From contig NZ_CP061378.1 in assembly GCF_015624485.1 (NCBI RefSeq), forward strand, positions 2,976,001-3,040,000: DNA of 64,000 bases. Reading direction: 5' to 3'. The DNA comes from Bradyrhizobium genosp. L (GTDB lineage Bacteria > Pseudomonadota > Alphaproteobacteria > Rhizobiales > Xanthobacteraceae). The position numbers and the translations under genes are program-made. The notes beneath the pieces were generated by a model. It was not told the origin of the DNA and searched no databases. It was given only the letters and a program-made list of their open reading frames with translations. Shown here piece after piece: positions 41,477 to 49,851 of the stretch. Within the stretch, counting starts at the first letter, position 1. Every line of letters begins with the position of its first letter.

Positions 41477-42207
41477 AGGCCAGATCGAAACGGGACGCCG
41501 GCGGCGTCGCGCTCTATCAGCGGATCCGCAGCGACATCGAGGGCCGGATCGTGTCGGGCGAGTGGCCGCCGGGCCATCGCCTGCCGTTCGAACACGAGCT
41601 GATGGACACCTATTCCTGCGCGCGGATGACCGTGAACAAGGTGCTGTCGGGGCTTGCGGCCACCGGCTTGGTCGAACGCCGGCGCCGTGCCGGAAGTTTT
41701 GTGTCGCGGCCGAAAGTCCATTCGGCAGTGCTGCAAATTCCTGACCTGAAGGCGGAAGTCGAGAAGCGGGGGGAGCGCTACGGCTATACGCTGCTGCAAC
41801 GGCACAAACGTATCGCCACGCGCGACGACAAAGCGCGGCTTGATCTCGCGCCGCGCACGCCGGTCTTGGCGCTGCGCTGCCGGCATGAAGCCGCCAAGCA
41901 GCCGTTTGCGCTCGAAGACCGCATCCTCAATCTGGACGCGGTTCCGGAAGCCGCGGAGCAGGATTTCTCGGTCGTGTCGCCGAGCACCTGGCTGGTCGAC
42001 CACGTGCCGTGGACCGAGGCGGAGCATCGCATCTCGGCCGGCAATGCTGACAGCACGATGGCCGCGGAACTCAACATCGCGGAGGGCGCCGCCTGCCTGA
42101 TCATCGAACGCCGCACCTGGCGGAACGGCGAGCCGATTACGTCGGTCCGCCTGGTTCATCCGGGCCCGCTCTACGATTTGATCGCCCGCTTCACGCCGAG
42201 CGGCTAG
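41473..42207 (+). CDS. hutC: HutC, GntR-family histidine-utilisation repressor
   Basis: This 244-residue regulator has an N-terminal GntR winged helix (ALYQRIRSDIEGRIVSGEWPPGHRLPFEHEL, with MTVNKVLSGLAATGLVERRRRAGSFV) and a C-terminal UTRA effector domain (ALEDRILNLDAVPE, IIERRTWRNGEPITSVRLVHPG). HutC releases DNA when it binds urocanate. It overlaps hutF, so repressor and pathway are made together (autoregulation through site B). Sites A, B and C in this window define its probable regulon. It is convergent with the transporter genes, with one base between stops. Confidence 0.95.
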   Translation: MKARSKRDAGGVALYQRIRSDIEGRIVSGEWPPGHRLPFEHELMDTYSCARMTVNKVLSGLAATGLVERRRRAGSFVSRPKVHSAVLQIPDLKAEVEKRGERYGYTLLQRHKRIATRDDKARLDLAPRTPVLALRCRHEAAKQPFALEDRILNLDAVPEAAEQDFSVVSPSTWLVDHVPWTEAEHRISAGNADSTMAAELNIAEGAACLIIERRTWRNGEPITSVRLVHPGPLYDLIARFTPSG

Positions 42208-42208
42208 A

Positions 42209-43249
42209 TCATTTGGCTTTCGCGGCATCGACGAACTGGTTGGTCCACAGATCATTCTCGGACGCCTTGGCGTCGAACTCCTTGCCGAAATTGGTGCCGA
42301 CCTCCTTGGCGAAGGTCAGCGCATTCTGCATGCTTTCGACATCGATCTTGCCGCCCTCGGCGACGCCGCTGCTCATCGACTTGAGCGCGGCTGTGATCGC
42401 CTGCGGGTCTGCCTTGGCGAAGAATTGCTTCTGGATCGCAGCGGCGGTGTCGTCAGGCTTGCTGATCACCGCGGCGCTTGCCTGCTGCATGGCCTTTGCC
42501 GTCTTGGTGATGAGGTCGGCCGTCGCCGGGCTGATCGGCTTCTTGGCGACCAGCACGAGATAAGGCTGTTTGGCGAGCAGCGGGAATTCGTCACCGAGCG
42601 AAACCAGCACGGCGCCGGTGCCGGCCTTCTCAGCCAGGTATCCTTCCGGTGGCGACAGCATAAAGGCGTCGATCCGCTTTGCTTCGAGCGCTGCCTGGAT
42701 CGCAGTCGGATTGCCGACCTGCGCGACCTTGAGGTCGTTCTTCGGATCGAGGCCACCCTTGCCGGCAAGCCAGCGCGCTGCGATTTCCTGCGCGCCGGCC
42801 AGCGCGGTGGCGCCGACCAGAGTGCCTTTCATGACCGCAAGCCGCTTCGCGAGCGGATCATTCGTCTTCACGCCAGTGCGTTCCAGCAGTGCAGTCGAGA
42901 CGACGAGCTGCACCGTGACCTTCGACATCAACGAATAGACGATCTCGAACGGCTGGCCCTTCGCCGCGGCGCGCAGCATCGAATCGGGGCCGACCGCCGC
43001 GAGATCAATGTCGCCGGCATCGAGCGCGGCCAGCGCCGAAGGATCACCACCGGGCAGCGCGACGATGTTCGCGGTCAGTCCCTGCGGCTTGAATGTGTCC
43101 AGCGCCCGCGCCGACCAGATCGGCAGGAAACTCAGGGTCGGCGCGCCAAGCCCGATCCGCACCGTTTGCTGGGCCTTGGCCACGCCCGGCAGCACCAGAA
43201 GTGCCGCTCCGACGACAACGATCCTTGCCAGCACCATCACCGCACGCAT
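42209..43249 (-). CDS. ABC transporter substrate-binding protein, SsuA/NMT1 type
   Basis: The 346-residue protein has a signal peptide (VVVGAALLVLPGVAKA, cleavage near residue 23) and the NMT1/SsuA-type mature start QQTVRIGLGAPTLSFLPIW, followed by LDAGDIDLAAVGPDS. This family captures sulfonates, nitrate, taurine, thiamine precursors and similar small compounds. It is the last gene of an ATPase-permease-receptor operon whose promoter has HutC site C, so histidine, urocanate or a related imidazole is a likely ligand by context. The ATG at 43249 places the signal peptide at the start. Confidence 0.9.
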   Translation of the reverse strand: MRAVMVLARIVVVGAALLVLPGVAKAQQTVRIGLGAPTLSFLPIWSARALDTFKPQGLTANIVALPGGDPSALAALDAGDIDLAAVGPDSMLRAAAKGQPFEIVYSLMSKVTVQLVVSTALLERTGVKTNDPLAKRLAVMKGTLVGATALAGAQEIAARWLAGKGGLDPKNDLKVAQVGNPTAIQAALEAKRIDAFMLSPPEGYLAEKAGTGAVLVSLGDEFPLLAKQPYLVLVAKKPISPATADLITKTAKAMQQASAAVISKPDDTAAAIQKQFFAKADPQAITAALKSMSSGVAEGGKIDVESMQNALTFAKEVGTNFGKEFDAKASENDLWTNQFVDAAKAK

Positions 43250-43265
43250 GACTGTCTCCGTCTGT

Positions 43266-44123
43266 TCAGATGTCGATCGGACCGGCGCCCGACAACGAGC
43301 GCCAGCGCAACAGCCGGCGTTCGAGCCGTCCAGCAAGGAAGTTGGCAACGCCGACGAAGGCGAGCAGGATGACGATGCCTGCGAAGACGCCGGCAGGGTC
43401 ATAGGTCGACGACGCTTCATGAATGAACAGGCCGAGCCCCTGCGCCGACGAGGTGAATTCGCCGACGATCACGCCGATCACGCTGTAGGGGATCGCAAGC
43501 CGCATGCCCAGCATCACGAACGGAGCGGCCGCCGGCAGGAAGACGTGATAGGTCAGCTGACGCTGGTTTGCGCCCATGATCCGCGTCAGATTGACCAGCT
43601 CGCGATCGACGCTGCGCACGCCGGCGAACACGTTGTAGAATACCAGGAAGAACACCATGATCGACGCCAGCGCGATCTTCGATCCGATGCCGATCCCGAA
43701 CCAGATGATGAACAGCGGCGCCAGCGCAATCTTCGGGATGCCGTAGAACGCCATCACATAGGGCTCGAAAATCCGGGCCAGCTGCGGCGAGCGGCCGAGC
43801 GCGTAGCCGCCCAACACGCCACCGGCGACGCCGATCACATAGCCCAGCACCAGCTCCTGGCCGGTGGTCCACAGATGCGGATAGATTTCGCCCGATGCGA
43901 ACAGCTCGTAAAGCCGCTCCACGACGGCCGTCGGCTTGCTGACATAGATCTCCTTGATCAGCCGGCCGGAGGCCCATTGCCAGAACAGCAGCAAGGCAAG
44001 CCCCGGCAGCAGCTTCAGAAGCCATTGCAGCGGTTTTGCTGCGCGCGCGGCGAGGGAGCGACGCGACACCGCGCTGCCGGAGGCGTCATAGGTCATCTCG
44101 GTCATCGGCTTGCTCTCGGTCAA
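43266..44123 (-). CDS. ABC transporter permease, SsuC/TauC type
   Basis: The 285-residue membrane protein has about six hydrophobic helices and the BPD_transp_1 EAA loop VNLTRIMGANQRQLTYHVFLPAAAPFVMLGMR. The N-terminus carries a polar 30-residue stretch before the first helix. It overlaps the ATPase gene by four bases (ATGA) and is followed 16 bases later by the receptor gene. It forms the homodimeric channel of the HutC-controlled uptake system. Confidence 0.92.
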   Translation of the reverse strand: MTESKPMTEMTYDASGSAVSRRSLAARAAKPLQWLLKLLPGLALLLFWQWASGRLIKEIYVSKPTAVVERLYELFASGEIYPHLWTTGQELVLGYVIGVAGGVLGGYALGRSPQLARIFEPYVMAFYGIPKIALAPLFIIWFGIGIGSKIALASIMVFFLVFYNVFAGVRSVDRELVNLTRIMGANQRQLTYHVFLPAAAPFVMLGMRLAIPYSVIGVIVGEFTSSAQGLGLFIHEASSTYDPAGVFAGIVILLAFVGVANFLAGRLERRLLRWRSLSGAGPIDI

Positions 44124-44911
44124 TGAACGCGCCCGATATCGATCTGCGAACGGAACTCGGTCCAGACCGCGTCATAGGCCGCCTCGAAGCCCGGATTGCG
44201 GAACGGCTCGAACATGTTGCGCGGTCGCGGCAGGTCGATCGGGATGTTGGCGAGCAGCCGCGATGGCCGTTGGCTCAGCACCACGACATGGTCGGCGAGC
44301 AGGACGGCCTCGGTTATGTCGTGGGTGACGAAGACGACGGTGGCGCCGGCTTCCATCGACAGGGTCTGCAGATCGCTCTGCATCACCATGCGGGTTTGGG
44401 CGTCGAGGGCGCCGAACGGCTCATCCATCAGGATGATGTCGGGCCGGTAGACCAGCGTGCGTGCGATCGAGCCGCGCTTCTGCATGCCGCCGGATAGCTG
44501 GTTTGGGAAATGCTGCTCGAAACCGTTCAGGCCGACGGCGTCCAGCGCGTTCGCGACCCGCTGTTTTCGTTCGTCGGCCCCAACGCCGCGAAGCAGCAGC
44601 GGAAGCTCGACGTTCTCGGCCAGCGTCTTCCAGGGAAACAGCTGCGCCTGCTGCGGCACGAAGCCGACTTCGGTGTTGATGGTCGTGACCTTCCGTCCGC
44701 GGTGATGAACCGCGCCGCGGGTCGGCAGCAACAGACCCGCCGCCATCTGCAGCAGCGTGCTCTTGCCGCATCCGCTCGGGCCGATCACCGCGACGAACTT
44801 GCCGCGGTCGACCTCGAAGCTGATGCCGTCGAGCACACGGATATTGGCCTTGGTACCGGGCGCAGGAAAATCCTGGCCGATCCCGTCGAAGGCAAGTAGG
44901 CGGTCGTTCAT
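44120..44911 (-). CDS. ABC transporter ATPase, SsuB/TauB type
   Basis: The 263-residue ATPase has Walker A GPSGCGKST, the Q-loop FVPQQAQLFPWKT, signature LSGGMQKRGSIART, Walker B IILMDEPFGALD, and the switch His in VTHDITEA. I chose the ATG at 44911 because GAGGAG lies seven bases upstream; earlier in-frame starts precede the operator. It is the first gene of the transporter operon, 21 bases downstream of HutC site C. The signature has Met-Gln-Lys instead of the common Met-Xaa-Gln-Arg, a minor change. Confidence 0.93.
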   Translation of the reverse strand: MNDRLLAFDGIGQDFPAPGTKANIRVLDGISFEVDRGKFVAVIGPSGCGKSTLLQMAAGLLLPTRGAVHHRGRKVTTINTEVGFVPQQAQLFPWKTLAENVELPLLLRGVGADERKQRVANALDAVGLNGFEQHFPNQLSGGMQKRGSIARTLVYRPDIILMDEPFGALDAQTRMVMQSDLQTLSMEAGATVVFVTHDITEAVLLADHVVVLSQRPSRLLANIPIDLPRPRNMFEPFRNPGFEAAYDAVWTEFRSQIDIGRVH

Positions 44912-44931
44912 GCCGGCACTCCTCGTCCGAA

Positions 44932-44945
44932 CATGTCTATACATA
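44932..44945. promoter_or_regulatory. HutC operator, site C
   Basis: CATGTCTATACATA shares the 12-base core TGTCTATACATA with sites A and B. It lies just upstream of the SsuB-type ATPase gene. It is also in the 284-base gap that precedes the hydantoinase gene at 45196, but 250 bases away, so control of that gene is less certain. Confidence 0.8.
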
Positions 44946-45195
44946 ATCGAAGCCGCCGGAACGGGCAAGCCGGGATCGCTGCAGAGATTTTAGCCGTTGT
45001 TGCCCAACGCCTGATCAAGCCTTGCCGGGCGAGGACGTGGAATAAATCACCGCCCTTTGGGTGCGACCCATTTGGTTTTTCCTATCGGCAGCTTCAGCCG
45101 ATCCGGATTGGGCGCGTCAGCGACCTTCGTCTAACGTTGCCTCACCTCACAGCAGCGTCTCGGCCACGACCGCAGACAATCAATGAAGAGAAACG

Positions 45196-46548
45196 ATGGC
45201 TGACCAGGTTTTTGCAGGCACGATTGTTCTTCCCGACCGCGTGATCGACAATGGCTACGTCCTTATCGGCGACGGCAAGGTTCAGGCGGTCGGCGCGGGT
45301 GCTGCGCCGTCCGGCGAGAAGCACGGCGGTGCCGGTTTCCTCGTGCTGCCCGGCGCCATCGATGCGCAGGTGCACAGCCGCAGCCAACTCGGGCAGGAAG
45401 ATTTCATCTGGTCGACGCGCAGCGCCGCGGCCGGCGGCGTCACCACGATCGTCGACATGCCCTATGACGACAATTGCCTGATCGCGACTGCAGAGCGGTT
45501 TCGCACCAAAGTGAAGGAAGCCGGCGCACAGGCGCGCGTCGACTTCGCGCTCTATGCCACGATCGATCCGACCGAGGGCGCGGCGCGAGTGGACGAACTG
45601 GTCGATGCCGGCGCCGCGGCCTTCAAGTTCTCGACGTTCGGGACGCATCCGACGCGTTTTCCACGGATTTCGCCGCAATTGCTTTATGCGTGCTTCGGCA
45701 AGGTCGGAAAGCGCGGCCTGATCGCCGGCATCCATAATGAGAACGACGAGATGGTGCGGGCATTCATGGCCGAGGTCGAGGCCAGCGGGGTCACCGACTA
45801 CACCGCGCATGGCCTGTCGCGGCCTCCGGTGACGGAGGCGCTCGCGACCGCGGAGGTCTACGAGCTCGGCGCCGCGGCCGGCTGTCCCGTGCACATCGTG
45901 CATTGCTCGATCGGGCGCGGCTATGAGCTCGCTGCGGCCTACCGCGCGCAAGGACATGGTGCGACGATCGAGGCCTGCGTGCACTATCTCACGCTCGACG
46001 AGGAGAACGATGTCCGCCGGCTCGGCGGCAAGGCCAAGATCAATCCACCGCTGCGTCCCCGCAAGGAGGTCGAAGCGCTCTGGCATCATCTGGCCGCCGG
46101 CAATGTCACGATCGTCTCGACCGATCACGTCAGTTGGTCGGAAGACCGCAAGACCGATCCGAACATGCTGAAGAATGCGTCGGGGATTCCCGGGCTCGAG
46201 GCGCTCTACGGCCTGCTGCTGAAGGGGCTCGACCAGCGCGGCCTGCCGCTGACCCATGCCGCGCGGCTGCTCGCACTCAATCCCGCGGCCTTGTTCCGGA
46301 TCACGCATGTCAAGGGCGCGCTCGAGATCGGCCGCGATGCGGACATCGTGCTGATGCGGCGCGATCCCCATCGTTACAGCGCAGCCGCCAGCGGCAACAA
46401 TTTCGTGTCGTGGAGCCCCTATGAGGGGATCGAGCTGCCATTCCGCGTCATCGAGAGCTATGTTCGCGGTGAATGTGTCGCGGCTGATGGGGAGGTGCTT
46501 GCCAAGCCCGGCAGCGGCCGCTTTGTCAGTCCATTGCGTGCGCACTGA
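45196..46548 (+). CDS. Hydantoinase/dihydropyrimidinase-family amidohydrolase with altered metal motif
   Basis: The 450-residue protein is of the cyclic-amidohydrolase family. The carboxylated-Lys region is FKFSTFGTH, later His ligands are in GIHNENDE and VHIVHCS, and the catalytic Asp is in STDHVSW. The first motif, normally D-x-H-x-H, reads D56-A-Q-V-H60, so Gln replaces the first metal His. In the inferred pathway it would open hydantoin-5-propionate to N-carbamoyl-L-glutamate. It is followed after 12 bases by an N-carbamoyl-amino-acid hydrolase gene. A GAAGAGAAACG site precedes the ATG. Dihydropyrimidinase or allantoinase activity is an alternative. Confidence 0.85.
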   Translation: MADQVFAGTIVLPDRVIDNGYVLIGDGKVQAVGAGAAPSGEKHGGAGFLVLPGAIDAQVHSRSQLGQEDFIWSTRSAAAGGVTTIVDMPYDDNCLIATAERFRTKVKEAGAQARVDFALYATIDPTEGAARVDELVDAGAAAFKFSTFGTHPTRFPRISPQLLYACFGKVGKRGLIAGIHNENDEMVRAFMAEVEASGVTDYTAHGLSRPPVTEALATAEVYELGAAAGCPVHIVHCSIGRGYELAAAYRAQGHGATIEACVHYLTLDEENDVRRLGGKAKINPPLRPRKEVEALWHHLAAGNVTIVSTDHVSWSEDRKTDPNMLKNASGIPGLEALYGLLLKGLDQRGLPLTHAARLLALNPAALFRITHVKGALEIGRDADIVLMRRDPHRYSAAASGNNFVSWSPYEGIELPFRVIESYVRGECVAADGEVLAKPGSGRFVSPLRAH

Positions 46549-46560
46549 CGGACAGGATCG

Positions 46561-47829
46561 GTGACGAAATCCAATCTTCCGCTCGATGCCGGCCGCCTGT
46601 GGTCCGACATCATGGCGCTGGCTGACATCACCGATCCGGCGCGCCCCTATACGCGCCGCTCGTTCACGCAGCGATTCCTGGATGGTCGCGCCTGGCTTAC
46701 GCAGCGTTTCGCCGAAGCCGGCCTGACGACCCGGATCGATACTGCCGGCAATCTGATCGGGCGGATCGAGGGGCGCAATCCCGCGCTCGGCGTGATCGCG
46801 GTGGGTTCGCACAGCGATACCGTGCCGTCAGGCGGTCGCTTCGACGGCATTGCGGGCGTGGCGACCGGCCTGGAAATCGCTCGTGCGCTGCGCGAGTCCG
46901 GCACGCGATTGGATCACACGCTCGAGATCATCGATTTTCTCGCCGAGGAGCCTAGCGAATACGGCCTGTCCTGCGTCGGCAGCCGCGGTATGACGGGCTC
47001 GCTCGACGACAAGATGCTCGATCTGGCCGAGCCTGGCGGCGAGAAGCTGCGGGACGCGCTGCGGCGGGTCGGCGGCGATCCGGATCGGTTGCCGGAGGCG
47101 CGGCGCAGCGACATCAGCGCCTTCCTCGAGCTGCATATCGAGCAGGGCATTGTGCTCGAATCGCAATCGCTCGACATCGGTGTGGTGTCGTCGATCGTCG
47201 GCATCCGCCGTCTCGAGATCATCTTCGAGGGCGAGGCGGACCATGCCGGAACCACGCCGCTGCACTTGCGCCACGACGCGCTGGTGGCGGCTGCCGCCAC
47301 GGTCGGCATCGTGTGCCGGGTCGCAGAGCAGCTCGACGGCGAAGGCGCGGACTATTTCGTCGCGACGGTCGGCATCCTTGGGGTCGAACCATCGGCATCG
47401 AACATCGTGCCTGGCCGCTGCCGTCTCGTCATCGATGCGCGCACCACCAATTCTGCACTAACGACACGTTTCATCACGGCCCTCGATCGCGAAAGCGAAG
47501 CGGCCGCGAGCGCGGCGCGGGTTCGGCGTAGCGCGTTCACCACGCTCTCCGACGGACCGCCGGTCGCTTGCGATCCGGCCTTGCAGGCCTTGCTGCGCGA
47601 CGCTGCGCGCGATCTTGGCCTCAGCCAGACCGACCTTCCGAGCGGTGCGGGCCATGATGCCGCCTTCATGAGCCGCATCTGCCGCTCGACGATGGTGTTC
47701 GTGCCGTGCCGGGCCGGCAAAAGCCATGCGCCGGAGGAGTGGGCGGAACAGGACGCGGTCGCGGCGGGCGCCGCGGTGATCCTTCAGGCGGTGAAGGCGC
47801 TCGATCAGTCGCTGCAACCAGGCCGGTAG
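46561..47829 (+). CDS. N-carbamoyl-L-amino-acid hydrolase / allantoate amidohydrolase family (M20)
   Basis: The 422-residue dinuclear metal hydrolase has ligands in GSHSDTV, GGRFDGIAG, LAEEPSEYG, LELHIEQG and the C-terminal KSHAPEE, with GAGHDAAFM nearby; all are intact. It belongs to the HyuC/AllC group, which cleaves a carbamoyl group from N-carbamoyl amino acids or allantoate, giving the amino acid, CO2 and ammonia. Beside a hydantoinase the best guess is N-carbamoyl-L-glutamate. The start is GTG at 46561. It is convergent with the double-LysR regulator gene, 12 bases apart. Confidence 0.88.
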   Translation: MTKSNLPLDAGRLWSDIMALADITDPARPYTRRSFTQRFLDGRAWLTQRFAEAGLTTRIDTAGNLIGRIEGRNPALGVIAVGSHSDTVPSGGRFDGIAGVATGLEIARALRESGTRLDHTLEIIDFLAEEPSEYGLSCVGSRGMTGSLDDKMLDLAEPGGEKLRDALRRVGGDPDRLPEARRSDISAFLELHIEQGIVLESQSLDIGVVSSIVGIRRLEIIFEGEADHAGTTPLHLRHDALVAAAATVGIVCRVAEQLDGEGADYFVATVGILGVEPSASNIVPGRCRLVIDARTTNSALTTRFITALDRESEAAASAARVRRSAFTTLSDGPPVACDPALQALLRDAARDLGLSQTDLPSGAGHDAAFMSRICRSTMVFVPCRAGKSHAPEEWAEQDAVAAGAAVILQAVKALDQSLQPGR

Positions 47830-47841
47830 GTTGCCGGCGGC

Positions 47842-49692
47842 CTAATCGGCGCCGCCCGACTCGGACAATTTTCGTCGCAGGATATTGACGAGGCCGCGTT
47901 CCGGCTCGCTCAGGGTCCGCTCTCCGGAATAGATCACGTAGAGCCGCCGTGCGATCGTCGGCTCGATGATCGGATGCGCGACGAGGTCGCCACCTTCGAT
48001 CTCCCGCGCCACCGCGGAGGCGGGAAGCACCGTGCAGAGAGGCAGGCGCGCCAGCAGCGACACCGCCATCGGCAGCGCGTCGATCTCCATGACGGGCTGG
48101 ATCTTCAGGTCTCGCTCGGAGGCGGCGTTCTCCAGCAACTGGCGCAGGCCAAAGCGGTTGGTCGGCAGCGCGAGTTTGAGCTGGGCCAGATCGGCAAGGC
48201 GCACGGGGCCGCTGGGCAGCAGCCGGTGCGATCGGTGCGCGATGGCGGCGAGGCCTTCCGACGAGCCGAGCGGTAGCCGCGGCATGTGCGGCAGCGTCGT
48301 CTCGACGATCGCGACGCCGACGAGGCCGCGGATCACCCAGTCTTGCAGGGTGCCGTTGGGTGCCTCCTGAAACACCAGCTTCAGCGCCGGATAGCGCGCG
48401 CGGATTTCGATGGTGGCATCGGCAATGCGATTGACCAGGAAGCCGTGCTGGTTAACCGACGGCAGGATGCCGACCACGATTCGCCGCCCCTGCGACAGCG
48501 TCGCGCCGTCGTCGTTCGCCGACAGCCGGCGAAAGCCCGCTTCGATCAGAGCAGCGAAGCGCGCAAAGCGATTGCCCTTGATGGTGGGAACGACGCCGTC
48601 GCCCTTGCGTTCGAACAGCGCGCCGCCGAGCGAGTTTTCGAGCTTGTGCAGCTGTTCGCTCAGTGCAGGCTGGCTGATATTGGCGCCCCGCGCGGCGGCG
48701 GAGACGCGGCGGACGCGGTGGATCAGATTGAAATAATGCATCTGGCGCAGGCTGACGACCGGCCGTTCAGGGCGCCCCGGCCGCTCAGTGGCGAGCGCGG
48801 CCTTCAGGTGCCGCACGAACAGGTTGGTCGCAGCATTTGGCTCGGAAGACCGTGCCACCAGCTCCATGGTCAAGCCATGCTCCGGATTGACCAGCACGAC
48901 GTTGGAAAGCCCGAGCCGGGGTGACATCAGGCTGCGCGGTACAAAGATGGCGGCATCGGCGTAGTCGTCGAGGGTGCGCGGCAGGTCGCCCGGATGATCG
49001 TTGAGAAAGCGCACGCCGGTCATCTTGTGCCGGCTGAAATAGCGATCGGCCTGCTCGACAAGAGGCGCCGCGAGCATCGGCACGACGATCCGGCCGGACA
49101 GCAATTCTGCGGCATCGGGAGGTTTGCGTGTGGTGGCGGGCAGGCGGAGTGCAAAGACCCAGGGGTCGGAGAGAAGCACCGTTTCCTGCCTCGATTTGCG
49201 GTAGCCGGCCTCGCCGAGGCCTATCGTGACGTGGCTCCGGTCGACCCCGCCCCAGTCGTCGGCGAGCGTCGTGACGTGCGGAAAATCCCTCTCGTCCTTC
49301 CATTGCGGGTCGACGAACACGTCCGGCCGCTCGGCCGCAATCTTGTCGATGGCCTGGCGGAGCGCCCGGCTGACGCCGCCGATCGTGAAGGTCAGGTTGA
49401 TGTCGACGATGAGATGCCGCAGCCTGGCTTCGGCCGACGTCGCGACGTGGCGGCGCGCGAACATTTCGGCGACCAGCAGCGGCTCGGCGGCGCGCATCAG
49501 GGCCCGGGCCGCCTCGGTCGGATAGAGTGTGTTGTTGGAGCGTCTGAACAGGCTGACGCCGAGATCCTCGCCAAGCGCCTTCAAGGTCGTGCTCAGCGTT
49601 GAAACGGCGATGTCGAGTTCGTCGGCCGCGCGCGCCAAGCTCGTGGCCCTGCAGGTCGTCACGAAATAGGCGAGGGTGCGCAGTTCAACCAT
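47842..49692 (-). CDS. Tandem double LysR-family regulator (two full LysR proteins in one chain)
   Basis: One 616-residue frame encodes two complete LysR units. Unit 1 has a winged HTH at residues 1-62 (MVELRTLAYFVTTC, LDIAVSTLSTTLKALGEDLG) and an effector domain at about 90-300. Unit 2 has an HTH at about 313-374 (VSLRQMHYFNLIHRV, ISQPALSEQLHKLENSLGG) and an effector domain at about 395-610. No stop or frameshift lies at the junction (RPGRPERPVVSLRQ). The ATG at 49692 has AAGAGG upstream; the longer open frame beyond it is antiphase to ubiD. It is divergent from the long ubiD-to-TPR operon and convergent with the hydantoinase pair, and probably regulates both. Confidence 0.9.
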   Translation of the reverse strand: MVELRTLAYFVTTCRATSLARAADELDIAVSTLSTTLKALGEDLGVSLFRRSNNTLYPTEAARALMRAAEPLLVAEMFARRHVATSAEARLRHLIVDINLTFTIGGVSRALRQAIDKIAAERPDVFVDPQWKDERDFPHVTTLADDWGGVDRSHVTIGLGEAGYRKSRQETVLLSDPWVFALRLPATTRKPPDAAELLSGRIVVPMLAAPLVEQADRYFSRHKMTGVRFLNDHPGDLPRTLDDYADAAIFVPRSLMSPRLGLSNVVLVNPEHGLTMELVARSSEPNAATNLFVRHLKAALATERPGRPERPVVSLRQMHYFNLIHRVRRVSAAARGANISQPALSEQLHKLENSLGGALFERKGDGVVPTIKGNRFARFAALIEAGFRRLSANDDGATLSQGRRIVVGILPSVNQHGFLVNRIADATIEIRARYPALKLVFQEAPNGTLQDWVIRGLVGVAIVETTLPHMPRLPLGSSEGLAAIAHRSHRLLPSGPVRLADLAQLKLALPTNRFGLRQLLENAASERDLKIQPVMEIDALPMAVSLLARLPLCTVLPASAVAREIEGGDLVAHPIIEPTIARRLYVIYSGERTLSEPERGLVNILRRKLSESGGAD

Positions 49693-49765
49693 CGGACCTC
49701 TTGTCGCGGCAGCATAGCCACTCGACCGGTCGGCGTCATCCGGCTTTCGATTTTCCCTATGTGCT

Positions 49766-49782
49766 GGTTTAGTCGATAGACC
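49766..49782. promoter_or_regulatory. Candidate operator between the double LysR gene and ubiD
   Basis: GGTTTA-N5-TAGACC is a near-perfect inverted repeat (one mismatch) in an AT-richer stretch of the divergent promoter region, about 75 bases from the regulator start. Its position suits a LysR-type binding site; nothing else supports it. Confidence 0.3.
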
Positions 49783-49851
49783 GATGGACCGCACGGTTCC
49801 GGCCGATATGATCGATCTCGGGATGTCGTCCACTATGGACGCGGGAGCGAG

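Noticed and set aside
45142-46812. 556-codon minus-strand frame opposite the hydantoinase
   Set aside because: Shadow of the plus-strand amidohydrolase; no homology seen.
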